Notes under the pieces: generated by a model
Databases searched by the model: none
Told to the model about the DNA's origin: nothing
The model's input: the letters and a program-made list of their open reading frames with translations, nothing else
Position numbers and translations under genes: made by a program
Assembly: GCA_000438255.1 (NCBI GenBank)
Contig: FR901868.1
Coordinates: 1-6,700 of the forward strand
Direction: 5' to 3'
Length of the DNA: 6,700 nucleotides
From: Clostridium sp. CAG:389
GTDB lineage: Bacteria; Bacillota; Clostridia; TANB77; CAG-508
Part shown: positions 1 to 6,544 of the stretch, in pieces
Position numbering within the stretch: position 1 is the stretch's first letter
How the letters are laid out: every line of letters starts with the position of its first letter

Positions 1-96
<96 letters not shown>

Positions 97-105
97 ATAC
101 ACTAT

Positions 106-134
106 ATTATAAAGAATTTTAATAGAATTTTCAA
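106..134 (-). promoter_or_regulatory. Promoter of the tRNA-Arg-like gene
   Basis: On the minus strand a TTGAAA -35 box (134-129) is separated by exactly 17 bases from a perfect TATAAT -10 box (111-106). The predicted start lies a few bases before the tRNA-like 5' end at 96. This strength argues that the locus is still transcribed. Confidence 0.75.
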
Positions 135-171
135 GACATTTTAAAAAATTTATTAAAATTATAAAAAAATA

Positions 172-200
172 TTGTCTTAAAACAATAAATATGAAATAAT
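172..200 (+). promoter_or_regulatory. Putative promoter of the DUF2207 gene
   Basis: TTGTCT (172-177) and AATAAT (195-200) are 17 bases apart, matching the sigma-A consensus at 4/6 and 5/6 positions. They would start a short leader just before the ribosome binding site. A 5-base inverted repeat ATTGT-N6-ACAAT (171-186) overlaps the -35 box. The surroundings are nearly pure A/T, so chance matches are likely. Confidence 0.4.
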
Positions 201-213
201 ATAAAAAATAAAT

Positions 214-219
214 GGGGGA
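214..219 (+). promoter_or_regulatory. Ribosome binding site that sets the DUF2207 start
   Basis: GGGGGA lies 7 bases before the ATG at 227. An in-frame ATG at 212 overlaps this G-run and has no binding site of its own upstream, only A/T. The 227 start is therefore preferred, and it also begins the protein with a standard Lys-Lys signal peptide. Confidence 0.7.
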
Positions 220-226
220 ACAAAAA

Positions 227-1942
227 ATGAAAAAAATATTAAAAATATTTTCAATATTTTTACTAAGCATAATAATATTAGGATTAAGTAAAAATGTAAA
301 AGCAAATAGCATCAGCAAAATATCAATGGACATTTACATAGATAATAATGGAGATGCAACAGTTACAGAAATATGGACTTGTAGCACAAATCAAGGAACA
401 GAAGTATATCATCCATATTACAATTTAGGAAAATCAGAAATAAAAGGCTTATCTGTATCAGACAATGGAACAAAATATGAAACATTATCAAGCTGGACAA
501 CATCAGGAACATTAGAAAGCAAAGCAAATAAATGTGGAATAAACAAAATTTCAAACGGAGTCGAATTGTGCTGGGGGATAAGCAAATATGGAAGCCATAA
601 ATATACAGTAAAATATACAATAACAAACTTTGTAGCAGACTTAACAGATTCACAAATGGTATATTGGACACTGATACCAAAAGATTTTTCAAACACAATA
701 GGAAATGCATATATAAAAATACATACAACATCAAAAATACCAGATACAGTTGGAGTTTGGGGATATGGAAATTATGGTGGAACAGCATATGTATATGATG
801 GATATATTGAAATGCAATCAGATTCAAGTTTAGCTAGTAGTGAGTATATGACAATATTAGTCCAATTTCCAAAAAATACATTTAATACATCAAATTCAAT
901 AAAACATGATTTTGAATATTATCATGATATGGCAGAAGAAGGATCAAAAAAGTATAATGAAAAATCTAATTCCGTATTAGCAAACGTTATAGGAGTACTT
1001 ATAGCAATATTTCAGATGCTAATAATCTTCTTTATAATAATATTATTAATAAAGCAAAGTTTGGAAAAAGAAAAATTAAAGTTAGGAAAAGATGGAAAAG
1101 TAAAAACAAAAAAAGTCGAATATTTTAGAGATATCCCATGTAAAAAGGATATATTTAGAGCATATTATATTGGGTACATTTATGGAATATTAAGGAATAA
1201 AACAGATTTGTTAGGAGCAATAATATTAAAGTGGATGCATGAAACTTTTGTAAGGATAGAACAAAGAGGAAAAAATAAAATATTTAAGAAAGAAGATATT
1301 GTAATAATATTAAAAGAGGCTGATCAAGGAAAAATAACTAATAGATTAGAAAAAGAAATATTTGAAATGTTATATGAAGCTAGTAAAGATGGTGTACTTG
1401 AAAGTAAAGAATTAGAAAAATGGGCTAATAACAAATATTCTAAACTATTACATTGGTTTGACGAAGTACTAGAAGATCAAAAGGATAAATTAGTAGATGA
1501 AGGCTTAATTAAGTATGAAGAAAAGACTCACTTTAAAATATTAAAAACAAAAGAATATATTGTAACGCCTGAGCTAAGACAAGAAGCAATAGAATTAGCT
1601 GGATTAAAGAAATACTTAAAAGAATATACTCTTATAAAAGATAGGGAAGCAATAGAGATTACAGTATTTGAAGAGTATTTGATGTTTGCTCAATTAATGG
1701 GGATTGCAAAAGAAGTTGCAAAAGAATTTAAAGATTTATATCCGGAAATAATTAAACAGTCAAATTTTGATAGTTATGATAATATAATACTTATAAATAG
1801 CTGGGCTTCAAGGGGCGTTTCATATGCGACGACAGCAAAATCAAGAGCAGAAAATTACTCATCAGGAGGAGGAGGATTTTCTTCTGGTGGCGGAGGAGGA
1901 GGTTCCTTCGGCGGCGGAGGTGGCGGAGGCGGCTTCCGTTAA
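227..1942 (+). CDS. DUF2207-family membrane protein with signal peptide and Gly-rich tail
   Basis: The protein has 571 residues if started at 227; a start at 212 would add MGEQK but lacks a ribosome binding site. Residues 1-27 form a signal peptide: MKKILK, a hydrophobic core, then a VKA cleavage motif. Residues about 29-235 form the beta-rich outer DUF2207 domain, with the typical opening (a strand followed by DNNGDATVTE). One membrane segment follows at about 250-275. The remaining Lys/Glu-rich part, about 276-540, is predicted to be cytoplasmic and carries the family landmarks YFRDIP (299-304) and EEYLMFAQLMGIAKEV (from 482). Residues 545-571 are almost all Gly with a few Ser and Phe, ending GGFR. 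Many relatives have further membrane segments in the C-terminal half, but I see none here. The function of the family is unknown. The gene stands alone, divergent from the tRNA-like gene, and has no clear terminator of its own before the tRNA-Pro promoter. Confidence 0.85.
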   Translation: MKKILKIFSIFLLSIIILGLSKNVKANSISKISMDIYIDNNGDATVTEIWTCSTNQGTEVYHPYYNLGKSEIKGLSVSDNGTKYETLSSWTTSGTLESKANKCGINKISNGVELCWGISKYGSHKYTVKYTITNFVADLTDSQMVYWTLIPKDFSNTIGNAYIKIHTTSKIPDTVGVWGYGNYGGTAYVYDGYIEMQSDSSLASSEYMTILVQFPKNTFNTSNSIKHDFEYYHDMAEEGSKKYNEKSNSVLANVIGVLIAIFQMLIIFFIIILLIKQSLEKEKLKLGKDGKVKTKKVEYFRDIPCKKDIFRAYYIGYIYGILRNKTDLLGAIILKWMHETFVRIEQRGKNKIFKKEDIVIILKEADQGKITNRLEKEIFEMLYEASKDGVLESKELEKWANNKYSKLLHWFDEVLEDQKDKLVDEGLIKYEEKTHFKILKTKEYIVTPELRQEAIELAGLKKYLKEYTLIKDREAIEITVFEEYLMFAQLMGIAKEVAKEFKDLYPEIIKQSNFDSYDNIILINSWASRGVSYATTAKSRAENYSSGGGGFSSGGGGGGSFGGGGGGGGFR

Positions 1943-1999
1943 AACTAGGAATGGTAAAATGGACTACAACACTTTTTTGAAAAAATTTTTATAAAAAAC

Positions 2000-2028
2000 T
2001 TGCAAAACATAAAAAAGTGTGCTATTAT
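2000..2028 (+). promoter_or_regulatory. Promoter of tRNA-Pro
   Basis: TTGCAA (2000-2005) and TATTAT (2023-2028) are spaced by 17 bases. Transcription would start near 2035, giving a leader of about 20 bases before the tRNA. A 10-base inverted repeat, ACACTTTTTT (1969-1978) and AAAAAAGTGT (2011-2020), brackets the -35 box. Confidence 0.7.
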
Positions 2029-2056
2029 ATATAAGCGCTAGGCGAAATAGATATTT

Positions 2057-2132
2057 CGAGGTGTAGCGCAGTTGGTAGCGCGCGTGGTTTGGGACCATGA
2101 GGTCGCAGGTTCGATCCCTGTCACCTCGACCA
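2057..2132 (+). tRNA. tRNA-Pro(UGG)
   Basis: This is a complete 76-base cloverleaf with encoded CCA (2130-2132). The acceptor strands CGAGGTG and CACCTCG pair perfectly over 7 bases. The D stem is GCGC/GCGC. The anticodon stem is CGTGG/CCATG with loop TTTGGGA, giving anticodon TGG, which reads CCN proline codons. The T arm is GCAGG-TTCGATC-CCTGT, and the discriminator base is A. It has its own promoter and terminator, so it is a single-gene transcript. A 6-base hairpin in the leader (CGAAAT 2043-2048 with ATTTCG 2053-2058) includes the first two bases of the mature tRNA, so it competes with the acceptor stem. Confidence 0.97.
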
Positions 2133-2150
2133 TTTAATTAATCTTAGTGC

Positions 2151-2185
2151 AAGAAATTACCTAAAAATAGGTAATTTCTTTTTTT
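2151..2185 (+). terminator. Rho-independent terminator of tRNA-Pro
   Basis: A perfect 12-base stem, AGAAATTACCTA (2152-2163) with TAGGTAATTTCT (2168-2179), has an AAAA loop and runs into a T-tract to 2185. It begins about 20 bases after the tRNA 3' end. Confidence 0.93.
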
Positions 2186-2226
2186 GCATAAGTTTTACAA
2201 TTCTAATTTTAAAAGAATTTATATAC

Positions 2227-2269
2227 AAAAAAAAGAACTAGATTAATCAACAACGAAGAAATCTAGTTC
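2227..2269 (-). terminator. Terminator of the FAD-Rieske gene
   Basis: On the minus strand, GAACTAGATT (2269-2260) pairs perfectly over 10 bases with AATCTAGTTC (2244-2235) across a 15-base loop. Eight T follow at once (2234-2227). It lies 130 bases beyond the Rieske-frame stop at 2399, so the transcript covers both parts of the split gene. Confidence 0.88.
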
Positions 2270-2398
2270 AATAAATAATAATATAAATATATGAATTTAA
2301 AGAAATTGTAGCAAAACCAAGCAAATAAGTCAATAAAAAACTCAAAAAAACTCAAAAAATTATTGAACCAATTTAAGAACATCCACATGGTTAAGCAG

Positions 2399-2572
2399 TT
2401 ACAATCCCAAATCAAAAATTTCCAAATTCTCAAAAGCCGGGTCATAAATATTTTGGCCCATAAAATTGAATCTAGAACCATGACAAGGACAATCCCAAGT
2501 CTTATCAGAATCATTCCAAGAAAGCAAACAACCAAGGTGAGTACAAACAGGTTTAACAGCAAAAATATTACC
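2399..2572 (-). pseudogene. Rieske [2Fe-2S] tail of the FAD oxidoreductase, out of frame
   Basis: This stretch encodes the last 57 residues of the original fusion protein in the frame next to that of the 2568-3902 gene, starting GNIFAVKPV and ending FDLGL. It holds both Rieske cluster boxes, CTHLGC and CPCHGS, separated by 12 residues. In the restored 500-residue protein the iron ligands would be Cys453, His455, Cys471 and His474, and Cys458/Cys473 would form the usual disulfide. There is no ribosome binding site or sensible start for separate translation: reading this frame back to an ATG at 2656 gives unrelated sequence inside the FAD domain. The motifs are intact, so the shift is recent, an assembly error, or bypassed in the cell. 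Confidence 0.85.
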
Positions 2573-3902
2573 GAGACGTATCCTTATAAATACCAACTTT
2601 TTGATTATTAACATCAATAATTCCGCCAGAATTAATAGGGATTTCGTCAAAATCAATATCAGAATCTTTGAACTTATTTAAAGCAAGAGAATTAACAGAT
2701 TCTGTAATCATATTTTTAATTTCTGTCCTATTTTTTATAGGGTGAACGCGAGTAGAGTCAAAAACATAAGCATATTCGTTTTTTCTTCCCCAAATCATAT
2801 CACAAACAATATTTGCAGCAACATTAGAAGAAGTCATTCCCCATTTATTAAAACCAGTACCAACATAAATATTGTCCATTGTATTAGAAAAACGTCCAAT
2901 ATAAGGAATTTTATCAAGAGTAATGCAATCACGAGTATCCCATCTAAAAAGAATTTCGCAATTTGGATACAATTGTTTTGCGTAATTTTCCAAAGCACCA
3001 TAAGTATCTTCATAAGATAAAGGAGTACCAGTCTTGTGATCACTTCCACAAATCAAAAGAATTTTTCTCCCATTATAATTTGCAGTTCTAAAAGAATAAG
3101 TTGGTGATGAGGCTGTTATATACATACCATTATTTAAAGTCTTTTTAGTGTCAATACCAATAACGTAAGAAGATGATTGATACATTTTAAAAAAGTATAT
3201 TCCAGGAAAATTTATAAATGGATAATGTGATGCAAGTATAACATATTTAGAACTTATAACTCCATTTGGAGTAAATGTATAGAACATATCATCAGAATGC
3301 TTTACATCATAAACAGTAGTGTTTGTATATATTTCACCATGATTTTTTGTAATTGAATTTGCGAGACCATTTAGATATTTTATGGGATTAAATTGAGCCT
3401 GATTTTGAAATTGAACTGCACCTGCAATTTCAAAAGGTAAACCAGTTTTAGTAACAAAATTTGCGGGGAAACCTAAGGAATTAAGAATATCAACTTCTTT
3501 TTTTATTTGTGATACTTCTGATGGATTTGTTGTAAATACAAAGCTTGATTGTCTTTCAAAATCACAATTTATTTTTTCATTATTTATAATATTTTTTATG
3601 TTTTCAATTGCATCTTGATTTGCTGATAAATAATCTTTTGCAAAGCTTTCACCATAAGTATCAACTAAATAAGTATAAAAAAGTCCATGTTGTGAAGTTA
3701 TTTTTGCAGTTGTATGTCCAGTAGTTTTGTGTCCGATTTCGTCTTTTTCAACAATTGTAACTTTTAGACCGGCTTTTGATAAATAATATCCACATGTCAT
3801 TCCAAAAATTCCAGCTCCTATTATGCATACATCAGTTTCTATATTATTTGATAAACTTTCGAATTTATCATTTTTATTTTCACTTAACCATAAAGAATTC
3901 AT
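2568..3902 (-). CDS. FAD-dependent oxidoreductase (DadA type), Rieske domain lost by frameshift
   Basis: The product is 444 residues, similar to Bacillus YhfW-type proteins that join a glycine/D-amino-acid-oxidase fold (DAO) to a C-terminal Rieske domain; the substrate of this group is unknown. The N-terminal dinucleotide fold shows GAGIFG at 29-34 and the ribose-binding Glu52 in VEKD. The family signature TTGHTTAKITSQHG follows from residue 60. Near the C-terminus is the conserved FAD-site stretch GTGFNKWGMT (about 348-357). The start has AGGAG (3914-3910) 7 bases upstream. The reading ends ACG TCT CGG TAA; removing one base, most simply the C of CGG, restores DTSGNIFAV and a 500-residue protein with an intact Rieske domain. 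The FAD domain looks complete, so the short form could fold, but it would lack its electron-transfer centre. The gene is divergent from the aminopeptidase gene. Its promoter is unclear because the upstream DNA is almost all A/T. Confidence 0.88.
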   Translation of the reverse strand: MNSLWLSENKNDKFESLSNNIETDVCIIGAGIFGMTCGYYLSKAGLKVTIVEKDEIGHKTTGHTTAKITSQHGLFYTYLVDTYGESFAKDYLSANQDAIENIKNIINNEKINCDFERQSSFVFTTNPSEVSQIKKEVDILNSLGFPANFVTKTGLPFEIAGAVQFQNQAQFNPIKYLNGLANSITKNHGEIYTNTTVYDVKHSDDMFYTFTPNGVISSKYVILASHYPFINFPGIYFFKMYQSSSYVIGIDTKKTLNNGMYITASSPTYSFRTANYNGRKILLICGSDHKTGTPLSYEDTYGALENYAKQLYPNCEILFRWDTRDCITLDKIPYIGRFSNTMDNIYVGTGFNKWGMTSSNVAANIVCDMIWGRKNEYAYVFDSTRVHPIKNRTEIKNMITESVNSLALNKFKDSDIDFDEIPINSGGIIDVNNQKVGIYKDTSR

Positions 3903-3983
3903 AAAATTTCTCCTTTTAAATCTATTTGTCTACAATATATATAAAATAATAAATTATTAATTATTAAAAATGTGAGTTATAAA

Positions 3984-3998
3984 ACAATAAAATATTGT
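3984..3998. promoter_or_regulatory. Inverted repeat in the divergent intergenic region
   Basis: ACAATA-AAA-TATTGT is a perfect 6-base inverted repeat in the 221-base gap between the FAD oxidoreductase and aminopeptidase starts. A second palindrome, TAGTA-TT-TACTA, lies about 10 bases further right. Either could be an operator. The base composition makes chance repeats common, so this is a weak call. Confidence 0.25.
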
Positions 3999-4046
3999 AA
4001 ATCATAAATAGTATTTACTAAAAAAAATAATAAATACGAAAAAAAG

Positions 4047-4075
4047 TGGAAAAATAAAAATTAAAGTGATATACT
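4047..4075 (+). promoter_or_regulatory. Promoter of the M18 aminopeptidase gene
   Basis: TATACT (4070-4075) is preceded by TG one base upstream (an extended -10) and, 17 bases upstream, by TGGAAA (4047-4052), which matches the -35 consensus at 4/6. The leader then carries a small 5-base hairpin, GACTG-AAAAG-CAGTC (4091-4105), just before the AAGGAGG ribosome binding site (4111-4117). Confidence 0.6.
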
Positions 4076-4123
4076 AAAAAAAATATTTAAGACTGAAAAG
4101 CAGTCAAACAAAGGAGGATAAAA

Positions 4124-5521
4124 ATGGGAGAAAATTTAGAAGAAAAACTATTTCACAAAAAAGAAAACGGATGGAACACAGTAGACACAAGAAAAAAAGA
4201 AGCAATATTCAACTTTGCAAAAGACTACATGAATTTTTTGAATAAAGCAAAAACAGAAAGAGAATTTATAGTAGAAGCAACAAAAATGGCACAAGAAAAC
4301 GGATACAAAGACATAGCAGAATTTGAAAAGTTACAACCAGGTGATAAAATATACTTTATCAACAGAGGAAAAAGTATGTATCTAGCAATAATAGGAACAG
4401 AAAATATAGAAAATGGAGTTCACATTATTGGTTCACATGTTGACTCACCAAGACTAGATTTAAAACCAAATCCACTATATGAAGATACAGAATTAGCATA
4501 TTTCAAAACACATTATTATGGAGGAATTAAAAAATATCAATGGACAACAATTCCATTAAGCATCCATGGAGTAATCGTTAAACCAAATGGCGAAAAAATG
4601 ACAGTAAATATAGGAGAAGATGAAAATGATCCAATATTTACAATAACAGATTTATTGCCACATTTAGCACAAGAACAAATGGAAAAAAAGCTAAAAAACG
4701 GAATAGATGGGGAAGATCTAAACGTTTTAGTTGGAAGTATTCCATATCAAGGTGAAGAAGCAAAAGAAAAAGTAAAACTAAATATACTAAATATATTAAA
4801 TCAAAAATATGGAATAGTAGAAGCTGATCTACAAAGCTCAGAATTAGAAATAATACCAGCATTTAAAGCAAGAAGTTTAGGCTTTGATGCAGGTTTAGTT
4901 GCAGCATATGGTCAAGATGATAAAGTATGTGCATATACATCACTTGCAGCAATGATGACATTAGAAAATGTGAAAAATACAGCAGTATGTATTTTATCAG
5001 ATAAAGAAGAAATAGGAAGTATGGGAAATACAGGAATGGAATCACATATGTTTGATTTCTTTGTATCAGAAATGTTGAATAAATTAGGAGTAAATAGACC
5101 AAATTTATTAGACAAAGTATTCTGCTTCTCAAAAATGTTGTCATCAGATGTAGATGCTGGATTTGATCCAATTTATGCATCAGTATCAGATAAATTAAAT
5201 GCAGGATTTATGGGAAAAGGAATTAGCCTTAATAAATACACTGGTGCAAGAGGGAAATCAGGAGCATCAGATGCAAATGCTGAATATGTAGCATGGGTTA
5301 GAAATGTATTAGAAAAAAATGATATAAGATATCAAATAGCAGAACTTGGAAAAGTTGATATAGGCGGTGGAGGAACTATTGCTTATATATTAGCAAATAA
5401 GGGAACAGATGTAATTGATTGCGGAGTTCCAGTACTTTCAATGCACGCACCATATGAGGTTACAAGTAAATTTGATATATATTCTGCTTTTGAAACATAT
5501 AAAGCATTCTGGAAAGAATAA
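4124..5521 (+). CDS. apeA: M18-family zinc aminopeptidase (aminopeptidase 1 type)
   Basis: The enzyme has 465 residues, full length for the clostridial ApeA group, and is expected to be cytoplasmic since it has no signal peptide. M18 enzymes remove N-terminal residues from peptides using two metal ions and form a large tetrahedral oligomer. The expected metal-site motifs are all present: GSHVDSPRLD with His105 and Asp107, YGQDD with Asp265/266, SDKEEIGS with the catalytic Glu295/296 pair, SSDVDAG with Asp342, and LSMHAPYE with His441. The Gly-rich loop VDIGGGGT (411-418) is also typical. Residues about 130-250 form the inserted oligomerisation domain. Translation starts 6 bases after a perfect AAGGAGG. 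The gene is transcribed alone. The hairpin after its stop is oriented for the convergent gene and is followed on the plus strand by only a weak T-rich stretch, so some plus-strand read-through is possible. The symbol follows usage for this subfamily; the substrate preference cannot be read from the sequence. Confidence 0.95.
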   Translation: MGENLEEKLFHKKENGWNTVDTRKKEAIFNFAKDYMNFLNKAKTEREFIVEATKMAQENGYKDIAEFEKLQPGDKIYFINRGKSMYLAIIGTENIENGVHIIGSHVDSPRLDLKPNPLYEDTELAYFKTHYYGGIKKYQWTTIPLSIHGVIVKPNGEKMTVNIGEDENDPIFTITDLLPHLAQEQMEKKLKNGIDGEDLNVLVGSIPYQGEEAKEKVKLNILNILNQKYGIVEADLQSSELEIIPAFKARSLGFDAGLVAAYGQDDKVCAYTSLAAMMTLENVKNTAVCILSDKEEIGSMGNTGMESHMFDFFVSEMLNKLGVNRPNLLDKVFCFSKMLSSDVDAGFDPIYASVSDKLNAGFMGKGISLNKYTGARGKSGASDANAEYVAWVRNVLEKNDIRYQIAELGKVDIGGGGTIAYILANKGTDVIDCGVPVLSMHAPYEVTSKFDIYSAFETYKAFWKE

Positions 5522-5561
5522 AAAAATAGGGATTGAGAGACAAGTATGCCTTCAATCCCTA
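5521..5561 (-). terminator. Terminator of the XRE regulator gene
   Basis: On the minus strand a perfect 10-base stem, TAGGGATTGA (5561-5552) with TCAATCCCTA (5536-5527), has a 15-base loop and is followed directly by Ts at 5526-5521. The T-tract overlaps the last base of the convergent aminopeptidase stop. In plus orientation the same stem is followed by mixed A/T sequence, so bidirectional action is only partly supported. Confidence 0.87.
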
Positions 5562-5565
5562 AAAT

Positions 5566-5904
5566 TTAAATGTTTTCTAATAAATCAATTACTGAAATAA
5601 TAAAATCAAGTTTTTCATCAGATAATTCACTAGCTTTTTTTGATAATTTCATTTGAGTTTTTAAATCTTTGTGAATTATTAATTTTTCAAATATTACATT
5701 AGGAGAAATACCCAAAATATTCATATAGTTAACAAGAGTTTCAACTTTAACTCCACCAGTTCCATTCTCTATTCTTGAAATATATTTAACAGAAATTCCT
5801 AATTTTTCTGCGATTTTTTCTTGTGTTAAATTATTTTTTATTCTGTATTCTTTAAATACTTCACCAAGTACTTTATCAATATCTTGTTTTTTTAAAGATT
5901 TCAT
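5566..5904 (-). CDS. XRE/Cro-type helix-turn-helix regulator
   Basis: The protein has 112 residues when started at the ATG at 5904. An ATG at 5910 is also in frame, but GGAGG (5916-5912) lies only one base from it and 7 bases from the 5904 ATG, so the shorter form (MKSLKKQ) is preferred. Residues about 16-71 are a classic single HTH_3 domain: FKEYRIKNNLTQEKIAEKLG contains the first helices, and SVKYISRIENG (38-48) covers the recognition helix. The C-terminal 40 residues (ELSDEKLDFIISVIDLLENI at the end) are helical and probably mediate dimerisation. No sensor or protease domain is present. It ends convergent with the aminopeptidase gene and is divergent from the small gene at 6189, the usual layout for a repressor acting on itself and its neighbour. 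That role is inferred from position and from the palindromes at its promoter. Confidence 0.9.
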   Translation of the reverse strand: MKSLKKQDIDKVLGEVFKEYRIKNNLTQEKIAEKLGISVKYISRIENGTGGVKVETLVNYMNILGISPNVIFEKLIIHKDLKTQMKLSKKASELSDEKLDFIISVIDLLENI

Positions 5905-5911
5905 TTTCATA

Positions 5912-5916
5912 CCTCC
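5912..5916 (-). promoter_or_regulatory. Ribosome binding site that sets the regulator start
   Basis: GGAGG on the minus strand sits 1 base from the ATG at 5910, too close for use, and 7 bases from the in-frame ATG at 5904. This favours the 112-residue product. Confidence 0.7.
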
Positions 5917-5930
5917 ATATTATTAACAAC

Positions 5931-5942
5931 CTTATATATAAG
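5931..5942. promoter_or_regulatory. Palindrome at the regulator transcription start
   Basis: CTTATATATAAG is a perfect 12-base palindrome placed right after the -10 box of the regulator promoter, over the likely transcription start. That position would suit autorepression by the XRE protein. It is pure A/T apart from its ends, so it could also be chance. Confidence 0.35.
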
Positions 5943-5949
5943 TATAGCA
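5941..5949 (-). promoter_or_regulatory. Extended -10 promoter of the XRE gene
   Basis: On the minus strand TGCTATACT (5949-5941) is an extended -10 element. The -35 box at 17-base spacing (TTTAAT, 5969-5964) is poor, which fits a promoter that relies on the TGN extension. The predicted leader is about 30 bases. Confidence 0.5.
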
Positions 5950-5968
5950 AGGCGTTTGAGGGAATTAA

Positions 5969-5978
5969 ACCAATTGGT
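5969..5978. promoter_or_regulatory. 10-base palindrome near the regulator -35 region
   Basis: ACCAATTGGT is a perfect palindrome with four G/C bases, less likely to be chance than the A/T-only repeats nearby. It touches the -35 position of the XRE promoter, so it is a candidate operator. Confidence 0.35.
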
Positions 5979-6054
5979 AATATGAACAATAAATATACAA
6001 AAATTCTAAAAAAAAGGAAGTTTTAGACAAAAAATATAAAAATATTGAAGTATA

Positions 6055-6075
6055 GTATAACACTATTAGTTATAC
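6055..6075. promoter_or_regulatory. Inverted repeat between the regulator and the small gene
   Basis: GTATAAC (6055-6061) and GTTATAC (6069-6075) form a perfect 7-base inverted repeat with a 7-base spacer, one half-site per helical turn (centres 14 bases apart). A smaller repeat, ATAGT-N5-ACTAT, is nested at its left edge. The octamer AAGTATAG at 6048-6055 also occurs at 5940-5947, in the regulator promoter. The site is about 50 bases upstream of the small gene's -35 box. Confidence 0.35.
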
Positions 6076-6124
6076 CCAATTCTGAAAAAATAATTATAAT
6101 AAATAATAAAATTAATATTAGGTA

Positions 6125-6153
6125 TTGAAATCTTATGTAAAATTTTATATAAT
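6125..6153 (+). promoter_or_regulatory. Promoter of the small unknown gene
   Basis: TTGAAA (6125-6130), a 17-base spacer and a perfect TATAAT (6148-6153) make a near-consensus vegetative promoter. It is framed by a 6-base inverted repeat, GGTATT (6121-6126) and AATACC (6151-6156), each arm overlapping one promoter box. Transcription would start near 6160. Confidence 0.8.
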
Positions 6154-6188
6154 ACCATTGCAAATTAATATATAAGGAGGAAATATTA

Positions 6189-6509
6189 ATGGACAAATGC
6201 ATTAGAAGAATTAAACAGGATGAGCGGGAGTTCTTATTTGATGGAAGAGGCTACATGTCGATAGAAAATAATGGCAAGCAGCTCTTAGAGTTAGAAAAAG
6301 AACAAAAATTTATTGGAAGTGAGTATGATAAGATATTCCAATTAGAGGTTTTGTATGATTTCTATGAGTCTCGGGGACTGCCAAGACATACAATAGGAAT
6401 TGTGAAAAATCTTTCAATAGGCAATGAATGCGTGATAGCAAGCAAAGATGCTATCAGAATAAAGCGATTGTCCAAATCTTTCTACTATATTGAGGAACAT
6501 AACCAGTAG
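6189..6509 (+). CDS. Hypothetical protein, 106 residues, probably acquired
   Basis: I do not recognise this protein. It is a soluble, charged polypeptide without signal peptide, membrane segment or cysteine motif (one Cys at residue 4, one in NECVIAS). The N-terminal half is rich in Glu/Lys and likely helical (LLELEKEQKF, KIFQLEVLYDFYESRG). The C-terminal half alternates in a beta-like way (HTIGIVKNLSIGNECVIASKDAIRIKRL). The start is well supported: AAGGAGG (6174-6180) lies 8 bases upstream, and a near-consensus promoter is in place. G+C is clearly higher than next door (23 of 60 bases in three of its lines, against 13 and 16 of 60 in two aminopeptidase lines). It uses CGG, CTC, CTG, TCG and GGC, which are scarce in the other genes. 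These are signs of transfer. It is divergent from an XRE regulator and followed by its own terminator and a tRNA-Arg 3' end. Function unknown. Confidence 0.8.
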   Translation: MDKCIRRIKQDEREFLFDGRGYMSIENNGKQLLELEKEQKFIGSEYDKIFQLEVLYDFYESRGLPRHTIGIVKNLSIGNECVIASKDAIRIKRLSKSFYYIEEHNQ

Positions 6510-6544
6510 AATGATAATTTCTTCAAATCATGTTGTAACAAGGA

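Noticed and set aside
1969..2020. ACACTTTTTT / AAAAAAGTGT inverted repeat as terminator of the DUF2207 gene
   Set aside because: The arms are 32 bases apart and no T-tract follows the second arm, which lies inside the tRNA-Pro promoter. It is not a credible terminator.
2335..2360. Tandem repeat of CTCAAAAAA-like units
   Set aside because: There are only about two copies in an A-rich stretch downstream of the Rieske stop. It is too short to suggest a functional array.
2263..2562. Minus-strand 99-residue open frame overlapping the Rieske tail
   Set aside because: It overlaps the clearly conserved Rieske boxes in another frame and runs into the terminator stem. Its hydrophobic Phe/Leu-rich content comes from T-rich DNA.
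4638..5180. Minus-strand open frames inside the aminopeptidase gene
   Set aside because: The plus-strand frame carries all M18 catalytic motifs. The reverse frames are hydrophobic shadows without start signals.
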